A stretch of 64,000 bases of DNA, taken from positions 1 through 64,000 of the forward strand of contig NZ_JADPUN010000196.1 of assembly GCF_015690345.1 (NCBI RefSeq). The letters are read 5' to 3'. This DNA comes from Plantactinospora alkalitolerans (GTDB taxonomy: Bacteria > Actinomycetota > Actinomycetes > Mycobacteriales > Micromonosporaceae). Position numbers and translations under genes: made by a program. The notes below the pieces were generated by a model, which worked only from the letters and a program-made list of their open reading frames with translations, was not told the origin of the DNA and ran no database searches. Of the stretch, positions 15,426-23,718 are shown piece by piece. Every line of letters begins with the position of its first letter. Positions within the stretch are counted from its first letter, which is position 1.

Positions 15426-15451
15426 CCCAGTGCGCAAGTTTGCTCACTGGG
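15426..15451. promoter_or_regulatory. Putative TetR operator between exporter and regulator
   Basis: CCCAGTG (15426-15432) and CACTGGG (15445-15451) form a perfect inverted repeat with a 12-base spacer. It lies in the divergent region between the MFS gene (start 15298) and the TetR gene (start 15484), close to the likely promoters of both. The arm length and symmetry fit a TetR dimer site. Confidence 0.7.
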
Positions 15452-15483
15452 AAGTAAGTCACTGCCGCGTAGGCTTGTTCCCG

Positions 15484-16068
15484 ATGGACGCGACGGTCGG
15501 ACGCCGGGAGCGCAAGAAGGCCGCGACACGGCAGACGCTGCACGAGGTTGCCCTCCGGCTCGCTGCCGAACAGGGCCTTGACCGGGTCACCGTGGAGGCC
15601 ATCGCGGACGCCGCCGACGTCTCCCGGCGTACGTTCTCGAACTACTTCGCGAACAAGGAAGAAGCCCTCTTCCACGCCGATCTGGTCCGGATCCGGCGCC
15701 TACTGGACCTGGTACGCGCCCGGCCGACGAACGAACGCCCCTGGACCGCCCTGAGTCGGGCCGGCGAGGAGTTGGCCGCCGGAAGTGACTACCTGGACCC
15801 GCAGTGGCTGGCCCAGCGCCGCCTGATCCGTGCCCATCCGAGCCTCGCGGCCCATCAGATCACGGTGTACGGCACGGTCGAGCGGGAACTGACCGCCGAG
15901 ATCTCCCGTCGGCTGCCGGAGAGTCCGGATTCGGGACTGCGGTCACGGGTGCTCGCCGCGGCGTTCCTCAACGCGCTCCGCGCCGCCACGCAGCACTGGA
16001 TCGATCATCCGGACCGCCCCCTCGCCGAACTGGTTCACGACGCCCTCACCTATCTCGCGGACCGGTGA
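15484..16068 (+). CDS. TetR family repressor, likely controls the MFS exporter
   Basis: The protein has 194 residues from ATG 15484. The N-terminal DNA-binding domain is clear: RRERKKAATRQTLHEVALRL, VTVEAIADAADVSRRTFSNYF with ANKEEALF. The remainder is a helical ligand and dimer domain. TAGGCT (15470-15475) lies just upstream, so the mRNA probably has little or no leader. Divergent arrangement with the exporter and the palindrome at 15426 support local autoregulation and exporter repression. The inducer is unknown. Confidence 0.93.
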   Translation: MDATVGRRERKKAATRQTLHEVALRLAAEQGLDRVTVEAIADAADVSRRTFSNYFANKEEALFHADLVRIRRLLDLVRARPTNERPWTALSRAGEELAAGSDYLDPQWLAQRRLIRAHPSLAAHQITVYGTVERELTAEISRRLPESPDSGLRSRVLAAAFLNALRAATQHWIDHPDRPLAELVHDALTYLADR

Positions 16069-16126
16069 CGGGCCGGCCGGAGCGAAGTGGCGCCCGCGAT
16101 CGGCATAATTTTGCGTGAACCGCATA

Positions 16127-16143
16127 TTTGCGTGCGACGCAAA
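16127..16143. promoter_or_regulatory. Palindromic TetR operator inside the promoter of the second regulator
   Basis: TTTGCGT (16127-16133), GCG, ACGCAAA (16137-16143) is a perfect palindrome. Another half-site, TTTGCGT, stands at 16110-16116. The palindrome lies directly upstream of the -10-like TAGGGT (16149-16154), so a bound repressor would block the polymerase. Confidence 0.75.
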
Positions 16144-16161
16144 CGCGTTAGGGTTGATGAC

Positions 16162-16794
16162 GTGAGCATCGAAGCCGGCGGGCGCATCGGACTCCGGCAA
16201 CGGAAGAAGGCCGAGACCAGGGCGATGCTCAGCTGGGCGGCCATCCGGCTCGCGGTCGAGCGCGGGCTCGACAACGTACGGGTGGAGGACATCGCGGAAG
16301 CGGCCGGCGTCTCCCCACGCACCTTCAACAACTACTTCTCCAGCAAGGGCGAGGCGATTGTCGCCCGTCATCTCGACCGTTCGCTCAGGGTGGTGACGGA
16401 ACTGCGCCGCCGGCCCGCGTCCGAGCCGCTCTGGGAGTCGATCGTCCACGCGGTGCTCGTGCAACTCGATCCCGGGCCGGAACTGTCCGGGCAGCCGATG
16501 CCGGAGCACCAGCAGTGGGTCGCCGGAATCCGGCTGATGGTCGCCGAGCCGGCGGTGCAGGGCGAGTTCCTGCGGGCGAGCGCGCTCGCCGAGGCCGGGA
16601 TCGCCACGGCGGTCGCCGAGCGCACCGGCACCGACGTCCAGCGCGACCTGTATCCGCAACTCGTGGCCGCCGCGGTCATGGCGGCCACCAACGTGGCCAC
16701 CCAGCACTGGCTGCGCGCCGATCCGCCGGTCGAGATGAGACCGCTGCTGACCGAGGCCCTCCACCAACTCGCCGCGGGACTGCCGACGCCGTAA
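16162..16794 (+). CDS. TetR family repressor
   Basis: The protein has 210 residues from GTG 16162; TAGGGT at 16149-16154 ends 7 bases upstream, which fits leaderless translation. The DNA-binding part is GLRQRKKAETRAMLSWAAIR with VEDIAEAAGVSPRTFNNYF and SSKGEAI. The C-terminal half is helical, with HQQWVAGIRLMVAEP, of the type found in many TetR proteins. It reads in the same direction as the regulator at 15484 (36% of positions in the HTH look alike), so the two may be old duplicates. Its target is probably itself and perhaps the exporter or the opposing resistance gene. Confidence 0.92.
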   Translation: MSIEAGGRIGLRQRKKAETRAMLSWAAIRLAVERGLDNVRVEDIAEAAGVSPRTFNNYFSSKGEAIVARHLDRSLRVVTELRRRPASEPLWESIVHAVLVQLDPGPELSGQPMPEHQQWVAGIRLMVAEPAVQGEFLRASALAEAGIATAVAERTGTDVQRDLYPQLVAAAVMAATNVATQHWLRADPPVEMRPLLTEALHQLAAGLPTP

Positions 16795-16876
16795 CCCCCC
16801 CCCGGCACCTCGTCCATCCACCTCAACCCGGCACCGCCGGGTCGATGCCCCCCGCGGAGGTTCCGCCATGTCCGAT

Positions 16877-19426
16877 TCACGGCGCGAGCCGCGCGATGCT
16901 GCCGATCTCCAGAGCCACCCAGATCGCCCTGTCCGGGCCGACCGTCATCCCGTGTGGTTCGGAACCGGGCGTCGGCAGGTCGTACCCTCCGATCTCGCCC
17001 TCGGCCGTGACCCACCCGACCCGGTTGGCGCCCCACTCGGTGAACCAGCAGCCACCGGCCGGGTCCGCGACGATGGCGTGCGGCCGGGCGGAACGGTCCG
17101 GCAGCGGGAACTCCTGGATCCGACCGTCGGGGGTGATCCTGCCGAGCTGACCGGCCCCGATCTCGACGAACCAGACGGCGCCGTCGGACCCGGCGGTGAT
17201 CCCGACCGGCGCGGCGCCCGGTGTGGGCAGTGGATGCAGGGTGGGCACGCCGTCCTGGCCGAGCCGGCCGATCGAGTTCGCCTGGTTGAGGGTGAACCAC
17301 AGCGCGCCGTCGGGCCCGGCCGTGATCGCACTGGGAAACCCTCCGGAGGTGGGTAGCGGGTACTCCGTGACCGTGCCGTCGGTGCTGATCCGGCCGATCC
17401 GGTCGGTGTTCGTCTCGGTGAACCAGAGCGCACCGTCGGGGCCGGTCGTGATGCCGTACGGCCCACAGTCCGGCGTCGGCACCGGGTACGAGGTGATCTC
17501 GCCCCGGGTGGTGATCCGGCCGATCCGATGGTCCCGGAGCCGGGTGAACCAGAGCGCACCGTCCGAACCGGGAGTGATGACCGACGGCCCGCACGCCGGA
17601 TCGTCGAGCGGATAGCTGTCGACCTGGCCGTCGACGCCGAGCCGGATGATCTTCCCGGCATGCACCAGGGTGCTCCAGAGTGCGCCGTCCGGCCCGACAG
17701 CGACGCCGTACGGCCCCGCGTCCGGTCCTGACACCGGGATTTCCTGGATCGAGAGCGGGACGTGTCGTCGCATCGCATTGCCTTCCTCGGGGCGTGACCC
17801 CGGAAACGTGGATCTGGGAGCGGGTAACCGCCCGTCGGCCATCGCGCGGTGCTCGCCACGCCACCGCTGGCGCAGCCGCCGGTCGTGGCTCACCACCAGC
17901 AGCGCGCCCGGATAGTCCGCGAGGGCCGCCTCCATCTCCTCGACCAGGCCGGGGGAGAGGTGGTTGGTGGGTTCGTCGAGCAGCAGCAGGTCGGCGGGCT
18001 GGCTGAGCAGCCGCGCGAGGGCGAGCCGTCGTCGCTGCCCGGTGGAGAGGTCCCGCACGGGTACGTCGAGCCGGTCGTGCTCGAACAGCCCCAGGGACAG
18101 CAGACGGTCGCGGTGCGTGTCCGGCGGGCCGGGCAGTCCCCGACCGAAGGCGGTCAGCAGGGTCTCCCGGGAGCGCGTGACGGACGTCTCCTGGGGCAGG
18201 TATCCGATCCGGGCCGGGCGGTCCAGCCGGCCCGCGTCCGGGGCGAGTTCGCCGGCCAGCACCCGCAGCAGGGTGCTCTTGCCCGCCCCGTTCGGCCCGT
18301 CGATCAGCAACCGGTCTCCGCCGCGTACGGTCAGCCGGACGCCGAACAGGCGGCCGGCGACCGTGACTTCCGCTGCGTCCAGCAGGATGCCGTCGGTCGC
18401 CGTACCGGGCAGCGGCGGAGTGAACCGGAGCGGCTCCGGTGGTGGCGGCACCGGCTGGTCGTACAGGCGCCGCAGTCGTTGTTCGGCGTTGCGGACCCGG
18501 CTCGCGAGGGACTGTTGCACCCGGCCCGCGTCGCGGTCGTACGCCACCTTGTTGCGGTCCTTCATCATCCGACCCGGTGCCACCTGGCGCGCGGTCGCCG
18601 CCGCCGCCTCAACTGTCCGGTCGACCTCGGTCCGCCAGCGGAGGTGGGCTTCCGCCCAGCGCCGCCGCGCCGCCGCCCGTTCGGTGAGGTAGCCGGCGTA
18701 CCCGTCGCCGTACCGGGTCAGGGTGCGGCGGTCACCGTCCACTTCGATCAGTGTGCTGGCGACCCGTTCGAGGAAGACACGGTCGTGCGAGACGACGACG
18801 GTGGTCCCGGCCCGGACCCGTAGGTGCTCCTCCAGCCAGGTCAGCGAATCGTCGTCGAGATGGTTGGTCGGCTCGTCGAGCAGCAGTATCTCGGAGCCGG
18901 CGGCCAGGACCGCCGCCAGGTGCAGTCGGGCCTGCTCGCCACCGGAGAGGCTGTCGAGCCGCCGGTCGTGGTCGACACCGGCCAGGCCGAGCGCGTGCAG
19001 GGTGCGCGCCACCCGGGCGTCGGCGCCGTACCCACCACGCAGTTCGAAGACCGTCGTCAGGTCGCCGTACTCGGTCAGTCGCCGGTCGTCGCCGTCGGCG
19101 AGAAGCGGCTCCAACTCCCGCAGCCGGGCTTCGATCGTGCGTAGCTCGGCGAGGGCGCCGTCGATGACCTGCCGCACCCGCAGGTACGTCGGCAGCGGTG
19201 CCTCCTGTCCGAGGTAGCCGACACCGGCGGTGGCGACGACGGTCACCTGCCCCTCGTCGGGCTTCTCCCGGCCGGCGAGCAGGCGCAGCAGGGTGGACTT
19301 GCCCGAACCGTTCTCGCCGATGATCCCGGCGCGTTCGCCGGGGGCGACGGCGCAGGTGACTCCGTCGAGCACGGTCCGGTCGCCGTAGGTCTTGGTGACG
19401 GCGTGCAGGCTGATCTGGGTAGGCAT
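16877..19426 (-). CDS. ABC-F ribosome-protection ATPase fused in frame to streptogramin B lyase (Vgb)
   Basis: A single open frame of 849 codons holds two complete resistance proteins. Residues 1 to about 530 are an ABC-F protein: Walker A GENGSGKST (37-45), signature LSGGEQ (160-165), Walker B ILLLDEPTNHLD (180-191), a linker to about 340, second Walker A GPNGAGKST (377-385), LSTGQRR (460-466) and LLLLDEPTNHLS (480-491). There are no membrane helices, as expected for factors that dislodge antibiotics from the ribosome. From Met 552 (17773) follows a 298-residue seven-bladed propeller with repeated GPDGALWFT blades. It keeps the lyase residues: Tyr in GPYG, His in ARPHAI and in EPHG, and Glu in VALEIG. 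Vgb opens type B streptogramins by elimination. An internal ribosome site precedes Met 552, so Vgb may also be made alone. Confidence 0.85.
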   Translation of the reverse strand: MPTQISLHAVTKTYGDRTVLDGVTCAVAPGERAGIIGENGSGKSTLLRLLAGREKPDEGQVTVVATAGVGYLGQEAPLPTYLRVRQVIDGALAELRTIEARLRELEPLLADGDDRRLTEYGDLTTVFELRGGYGADARVARTLHALGLAGVDHDRRLDSLSGGEQARLHLAAVLAAGSEILLLDEPTNHLDDDSLTWLEEHLRVRAGTTVVVSHDRVFLERVASTLIEVDGDRRTLTRYGDGYAGYLTERAAARRRWAEAHLRWRTEVDRTVEAAAATARQVAPGRMMKDRNKVAYDRDAGRVQQSLASRVRNAEQRLRRLYDQPVPPPPEPLRFTPPLPGTATDGILLDAAEVTVAGRLFGVRLTVRGGDRLLIDGPNGAGKSTLLRVLAGELAPDAGRLDRPARIGYLPQETSVTRSRETLLTAFGRGLPGPPDTHRDRLLSLGLFEHDRLDVPVRDLSTGQRRRLALARLLSQPADLLLLDEPTNHLSPGLVEEMEAALADYPGALLVVSHDRRLRQRWRGEHRAMADGRLPAPRSTFPGSRPEEGNAMRRHVPLSIQEIPVSGPDAGPYGVAVGPDGALWSTLVHAGKIIRLGVDGQVDSYPLDDPACGPSVITPGSDGALWFTRLRDHRIGRITTRGEITSYPVPTPDCGPYGITTGPDGALWFTETNTDRIGRISTDGTVTEYPLPTSGGFPSAITAGPDGALWFTLNQANSIGRLGQDGVPTLHPLPTPGAAPVGITAGSDGAVWFVEIGAGQLGRITPDGRIQEFPLPDRSARPHAIVADPAGGCWFTEWGANRVGWVTAEGEIGGYDLPTPGSEPHGMTVGPDRAIWVALEIGSIARLAP
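17771..17787 (-). promoter_or_regulatory. Internal ribosome binding site and start for the Vgb part
   Basis: On the minus strand GAGGAAGG is followed by 7 bases and then ATG (17773-17771), in frame with the long reading frame. The protein beginning here would have 298 residues, the usual Vgb length. The site suggests two once-separate overlapping or adjacent genes whose intervening stop has been lost. Confidence 0.65.
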
Positions 19427-19552
19427 TCCGATACTCCTGGGCGTCGAGCGGTCGGTGTCCGTCGAGGTGACGGCACGGGACGCGGAGAACGCTTCACAGG
19501 AGCATCGGCGGGACCTCGCTTAAAGCAACGGATGTAGCAATAAGATACTGCC
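19427..19552. promoter_or_regulatory. Divergent promoter region of the ABC-F/Vgb gene and its TetR
   Basis: The TetR side carries TAAGAT at 19541-19546, six bases before ATG 19553. The repeated AGCAA in TTAAAGCAACGGATGTAGCAA (about 19520-19540) may form half-sites for the regulator. The ABC-F side leaves about 100 bases for a 5' leader, which could allow attenuation as in other ABC-F genes; no clear leader peptide was seen. Confidence 0.4.
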
Positions 19553-20302
19553 ATGACGCCACCGCGACCGCCAACCGACTTCTCCGCCGTACCGACCGGA
19601 GCGGCGCGGCCGGAGCCGGCCCGGCGTCCCGGTGGGCGGAGTGCGCAGGTACGCCGCCGGGTGCTCGACGCCGTCCGGGCCCACCTGGTGGAGTACGGAT
19701 ACGACGCCCTGGCCGTCGATGCCGTGGCGGACCGGGCGGGTGTGCACCGCACCACGGTCTACCGGCGCTGGCGTGATGTCGGCGGGCTGCTCGCCGACGT
19801 TCTCGCCGAGGCCGCCGACGACGGGTGGCGTCCGCCGGACACGGGCTCGCTCGAAGGTGATCTGATCGCGGTCAACCGGGAGGTGTTCGCCGCACTGACC
19901 GGCGGTTCGCCGATCACGATCGCGCTGATCGCGGCGTCGTTCCGGTCACCGCAGGCGGCGGAGGCGCTCCGCGCGTTCTGGACCGACCGGTACGCCCGCT
20001 GTGCGGTTCTCGTGCGGCGGGCGGTGGAGCGCGGTGACATACCGGCGGGAAGCGTCGCGCACCGACTGCTCGTCGCGGCGACCGCACCGCTTTACCACGA
20101 ACTGGTGCTCATGCGGTCGCCCGCGGACGGGCAACTTGCCGAACGGGCGGCCCGGGACGTCGTCGCGGCGGCTCGTGCCGGAGTCTTCACGGAGAGTGTT
20201 CCGATCTGTGCCGTTCCGTCGGAGCCGGACGCCGAGCCGGCGAAAGACTGCTCGCTCCGCAGTGGACAACCGCCCTTACGCTGCAGTCGAGAGGCTCGTT
20301 GA
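19553..20302 (+). CDS. TetR family repressor, probable regulator of the ABC-F/Vgb gene
   Basis: The protein has 249 residues from ATG 19553. After a Pro/Arg-rich 25-residue leader comes the HTH: AQVRRRVLDAVRAHLVEYGY, then AVDAVADRAGVHRTTVYRRW. The helical ligand domain (TetR_C_11-like arrangement) follows and ends near residue 215; the last 30 residues look disordered. It is divergent from the ABC-F/Vgb gene with 126 bases between the starts, the classical arrangement for a drug-responsive repressor and its target. Leaderless expression is likely. Confidence 0.92.
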   Translation: MTPPRPPTDFSAVPTGAARPEPARRPGGRSAQVRRRVLDAVRAHLVEYGYDALAVDAVADRAGVHRTTVYRRWRDVGGLLADVLAEAADDGWRPPDTGSLEGDLIAVNREVFAALTGGSPITIALIAASFRSPQAAEALRAFWTDRYARCAVLVRRAVERGDIPAGSVAHRLLVAATAPLYHELVLMRSPADGQLAERAARDVVAAARAGVFTESVPICAVPSEPDAEPAKDCSLRSGQPPLRCSREAR

Positions 20303-20607
20303 CGGGACTCCGTCCGTAATGGGCAGAGTCAGATAGATATAGCGATTTAGCCGGTATCTACCGACGATGGTATTTGATGCAGCTGACCGGGTACGGGCGG
20401 TGAGTCTTATTGCGCGCTGAGTGAATCATGTCAGCCATTTGCTGGCGAGATGGTTGCGGCCGGCCGGGGGAGTTGTCCCTACCGAACGGTTAGACTTTGG
20501 CGATCCCCGGATGGTCGCCCTTCCGATGGCTTTGCCGGCTCCCCGGACTGTGGCACCATCATGGAACATCTAGCTTTCACGACACATCGTCTCGACGGGA
20601 GCAACCA
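20303..20607. other. AT-richer intergenic region
   Basis: No gene is supported. The region is visibly richer in A and T than its neighbours. Possible -10 elements are TTAGACT near 20489 and TAGCTT near 20570; the latter would serve the small secreted protein at 20608. Confidence 0.4.
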
Positions 20608-20808
20608 ATGCCTGCATGGAGGCTGGGCCGGTTCATTGGCTCTCTTCTTGTGCTCGCCGGGCTCGCCGTCGGCGGGTTCGCCGCAAGCGCGGGCGCGGTC
20701 GGTTGGTCGGAGCGGAGCGGTGTCACCGCCTCCGAGTTGCCTGACGACAGTACGGCGGTCACCACCCCTGGAAGCGCCTTCCAGTCCTTCGGCTTCGAGT
20801 GGGGATAG
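20608..20808 (+). CDS. Small exported or membrane-anchored protein
   Basis: The protein has 66 residues from ATG 20608 with GGGAG about 6 bases upstream. A basic N-terminus (MPAWRLGR) and the hydrophobic segment FIGSLLVLAGLAVGGFAASAGAVGW form a signal peptide or anchor. The remaining 35 residues are polar. The gene ends 65 bases before the cyclic-di-GMP gene and probably shares its transcript. Function is unknown. Confidence 0.65.
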   Translation: MPAWRLGRFIGSLLVLAGLAVGGFAASAGAVGWSERSGVTASELPDDSTAVTTPGSAFQSFGFEWG

Positions 20809-20811
20809 AGA

Positions 20812-20858
20812 CGCTCCTCGTGAGGAGCGATCTTCCGAAGCTGAGGAGCGATCTCCCG
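20812..20858 (+). promoter_or_regulatory. Hairpin and tandem 17-mers before the GGDEF/EAL gene
   Basis: CGCTCCTC (20812-20819) and GAGGAGCG (20822-20829) form a perfect stem with only GT between. The 3' arm belongs to a 17-mer, TGAGGAGCGATCTTCCG (20821-20837), repeated with one change at 20842-20858. The block fills the gap between the small exported protein and the next gene, so it can control read-through or translation. Confidence 0.6.
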
Positions 20859-20873
20859 TAGATGGGGAGTGGT

Positions 20874-23408
20874 ATGCCTAGGGGCCCTTCCGCGACACGT
20901 CGGTCCCCCGAGCACGCCTGGCTCGTCACCGGCCCGCTCGGAATCTTCGCAGTCGTAATGACGGCCGCACTCGGCGTCCTCAGCGGCAAGGATTCCACCG
21001 GCGAGTGGGAACTGGCCGCCCTGATCCTCGCGCTGGTCCTGGCCTCCGAGATGCCGATGTTCTACATCGTCATCCGGCGCCAGACGATCCCCTTCACCAT
21101 CACCGAGATTCCGCTGCTCTTCGCGCTCTTCGTACTGCCGCCGCTGACCGTCGTACTGGTCTTCACCCTGGGCTCGCTGATCGCCCAACTACGCCGGCGG
21201 TTCGCCCAGCCCAAGCTCTGGTTCAACGTCGCCAAGGCGGCGGCGGCCAGTTCGCTGGCCAGTCTGATCGTCCTCGCCCTGCCGGACATGCGCGGTTTCG
21301 GGCCGGGGACCTGGGCCATCCTGTTCTGTGCCGTCAGCAGTCACACCCTGGTGACGCTCGGCGCCGTGGCGGCGGTGATCGCCGTCATCCACGACACGTC
21401 GGCCGGTTGGGAGATGGTTCGCTCCTCCGGCCCGGGCCTGATCACTGCGGCGATCAACGTCGCGGTGGGCCTGGTCATCATGCTCTGTCTCCGTACCACC
21501 TGGTGGTCCGCCCTGCTGCTGGTCGCGCTCGGCGCCGCCCTGGCGCTGCTCTACCGGTCGTACGCGCAGTTCTTCCGACAGCACCGCACCCTGGCCGACG
21601 TCTACGAGCTGACCAAGGCGATGAGCGAACGCGGCCAGGACGGCACGCTGGTCGACTCGCTGCTGGGCCGGGTCCGGGCCATCATGCAGGCCGAGACCGC
21701 CACCCTCTGGTTGCCGGCGCAGGGCCGTCATCCGGAGGTGCTGCTGACCGCGCGGGTCGAGGAACGCGGGCTGCTCGACATCTCCCGGACCCCCGTCCTC
21801 GCCCGCCAGCGGGCGTGTGAGGAAGGCCGTACGGTCGCCGCGGGCGGTCGGGTAGGCGGAGACCGGGACGTCCGGGAGGCCCTGCGCGGTGCGGGCGTCA
21901 AGGAGGTCATCGTCACCCCGCTGCGGTCCGGCCAGGCGGTCATCGGTTCCCTGGAGGTGGTGAACCGGCTCGGCGACACTGGCCACTTCACCGCTGCCGA
22001 CATACCCATCCTGGAGACGATCGCGGCACACGCGGCCGTCGCGCTGGAGAACTCCCGACTGGTCGACCGGCTGCGCCACGACGCGTATCACGACGGGTTG
22101 ACCAACCTGCCGAACCGGCGACGGGTGACCGACGCGCTCGAGAAGGCGGTCGGGGTACGCGCCCCCGGCGAGGTGGTCGCCGTGATGCTGTTCGATGTGG
22201 ACTCGCTCCGGCAGGTCAACGAGTCGGTGGGGCACGCTGCCGGTGACCAGGTGCTGACCGAGGTGGCGAACCGGCTGCGCGCCTCGGCGCCGTCCGCCGC
22301 GTTGGTCGGCCGGATCGGCAGCGACGAGTTCGTGGTCACCCTGCGGATGGAGAGCGTCGACGCGGCGCTCGAACTGGCCGCGCAGTTGCGGGAACAGATC
22401 CGTGACCGGATGGTCTTCGACGCGCTGGTGCTCGACGTGGACACCGTGGTCGGGGTCGCGGTGCATCCGGACCACGGCACCGATCCGGCCACCCTGTTGC
22501 AACGGGCCGACCTCGCCGTGACCAAGGCGAAGACGGCCCCGGACGGGATCCAGCTGTTCAGCCCCGGGTTGGAGTCGAGGTCGTCGCACCGGCTCGGGCT
22601 CGCCGGTGACCTGCGGCGGGCTCTGGACAACGCCGAGGTGCAGGTCTACTACCAGCCCAAGGTCACACTGCGGAACCGTCGGTTCGTCGGAGTGGAGTGC
22701 CTGGCGCGGTGGGAGCATCCGGCGCACGGCGAGGTCGCTCCGGAGGACTTCGTGGCGGTGGCCGAGCACACCGGCCAGCTCGGGCGGCTGACCGAGATGG
22801 TCCTGCGGGAGGCGCTCCGGCGCGCCCGCGACTGGAGCATCGGCGGCGAGCCGCTGGCGGTCGCGGTGAACGTCTCCGCGCGCACCCTCGGCGACCAGCA
22901 GTTCCCCGTCCAGGTGCGGGACCTGCTCGCCGAGTACGGCGTCGCCCCGGAGCTGCTCACCCTGGAGATCAAGGAAGCCGGTGTGCTGGACGGCACCGAA
23001 CGCGCGGTGCCGGGGCTGCGCCGGCTGCGGGACATCGGGGTACGGCTCGCCGTCGACGACTTCGGCACCGGCCACTCCTCGCTCTCCTACCTCCGCCGCC
23101 TGCCGGTCAACGAGGTCAAGGTCGACCGCTCCTTCGTGCAGGGCATGGCGACCGACCCGGTGGACCTGGCGATCGTGAACGCGGTGGTGACGCTCTCCCA
23201 GCAGTTCGGTCTGGCCGTGGTCGCCGAGGGCGTGGAGAGCGAACTCACCCTGGAACTGCTCCAGGACATCGGCTGCCAGATCGGGCAGGGATTCCTGTTC
23301 AGTCGTCCGCTGCCGTACGAGCGGCTGGAGGCCTGGTTCGCCGCCCAGTCGGAGTCCGAGGTGCACCCGAGCGGTGCCGACGTACGGCGGCTGCGGGCGG
23401 TGCCCTGA
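20874..23408 (+). CDS. Membrane-bound GAF-GGDEF-EAL cyclic-di-GMP protein
   Basis: The protein has 844 residues from ATG 20874, which has GGGGAG just upstream (an ATG at 20862 is also possible). About seven to eight membrane helices fill residues 10-235. A GAF-like sensor domain follows (about 250-395), then GGDEF from DGLTNLPNRR, with the signature changed to GSDEF (482-486) and no RxxD inhibition site, so cyclase activity may be low. The EAL domain has ECLARWEHP (E608), NVSARTL, DDFGTGHSSLSYL and AEGVESE, so the phosphodiesterase site looks complete. It makes or, more likely, degrades cyclic-di-GMP at the membrane. It is the last gene before the tRNA cluster. Confidence 0.92.
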   Translation: MPRGPSATRRSPEHAWLVTGPLGIFAVVMTAALGVLSGKDSTGEWELAALILALVLASEMPMFYIVIRRQTIPFTITEIPLLFALFVLPPLTVVLVFTLGSLIAQLRRRFAQPKLWFNVAKAAAASSLASLIVLALPDMRGFGPGTWAILFCAVSSHTLVTLGAVAAVIAVIHDTSAGWEMVRSSGPGLITAAINVAVGLVIMLCLRTTWWSALLLVALGAALALLYRSYAQFFRQHRTLADVYELTKAMSERGQDGTLVDSLLGRVRAIMQAETATLWLPAQGRHPEVLLTARVEERGLLDISRTPVLARQRACEEGRTVAAGGRVGGDRDVREALRGAGVKEVIVTPLRSGQAVIGSLEVVNRLGDTGHFTAADIPILETIAAHAAVALENSRLVDRLRHDAYHDGLTNLPNRRRVTDALEKAVGVRAPGEVVAVMLFDVDSLRQVNESVGHAAGDQVLTEVANRLRASAPSAALVGRIGSDEFVVTLRMESVDAALELAAQLREQIRDRMVFDALVLDVDTVVGVAVHPDHGTDPATLLQRADLAVTKAKTAPDGIQLFSPGLESRSSHRLGLAGDLRRALDNAEVQVYYQPKVTLRNRRFVGVECLARWEHPAHGEVAPEDFVAVAEHTGQLGRLTEMVLREALRRARDWSIGGEPLAVAVNVSARTLGDQQFPVQVRDLLAEYGVAPELLTLEIKEAGVLDGTERAVPGLRRLRDIGVRLAVDDFGTGHSSLSYLRRLPVNEVKVDRSFVQGMATDPVDLAIVNAVVTLSQQFGLAVVAEGVESELTLELLQDIGCQIGQGFLFSRPLPYERLEAWFAAQSESEVHPSGADVRRLRAVP

Positions 23409-23510
23409 GCCCGGTCCGATGCCCCGGAACGCCACCGGGGATCTGATTTCACCTCGTGCCGTACGCCGTGTACTCTTACCTCTGCGCGCCAGCGGGAAAG
23501 ATCGCGCGGT

Positions 23511-23583
23511 GCCCCCTTAGCTCAGTCGGCAGAGCGTCTCCATGGTAAGGAGAAGGTCTACGGTTCGATTCCGTAAGGGGGCT
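23511..23583 (+). tRNA. tRNA-Thr (anticodon GGT)
   Basis: The acceptor GCCCCCT pairs with AGGGGGC, the D arm has AGCTCAGTCGGCAGAGC, the anticodon stem TCTCC/GGAGA holds ATGGTAA with anticodon GGT, and the T arm is CTACGGTTCGATTCCGTAA-like. The discriminator is T and CCA is not encoded. All arms pair, so it should be functional. Confidence 0.95.
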
Positions 23584-23609
23584 CAAAGGGTTCGACTGGA
23601 CCCGCCCAC

Positions 23610-23682
23610 AGCGGTGTAGCTCAGTTGGTAGAGCAAACGGCTCATAATCGTTGTGTCGCCGGTTCAAGTCCGGCCACCGCTA
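23610..23682 (+). tRNA. tRNA-Met (anticodon CAT, elongator type)
   Basis: The acceptor AGCGGTG pairs with CACCGCT. The anticodon stem ACGG.. holds the loop CTCATAA with anticodon CAT. The T arm GCCGGTTCAAGTCCGGC is complete. The first acceptor pair A-T and the absence of three consecutive G-C pairs at the base of the anticodon stem argue for the elongator form. It lies 26 bases after tRNA-Thr. Confidence 0.93.
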
Positions 23683-23718
23683 CTCTCGGTCGCCGGTTAG
23701 CCCCGGAGGCCGGACCGA

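Noticed and set aside
13218-15437. Minus-strand frame of 739 codons overlapping the MFS and Usp genes
   Set aside because: It is extremely Arg/Pro-rich and out of frame with two clear protein families on the same strand.
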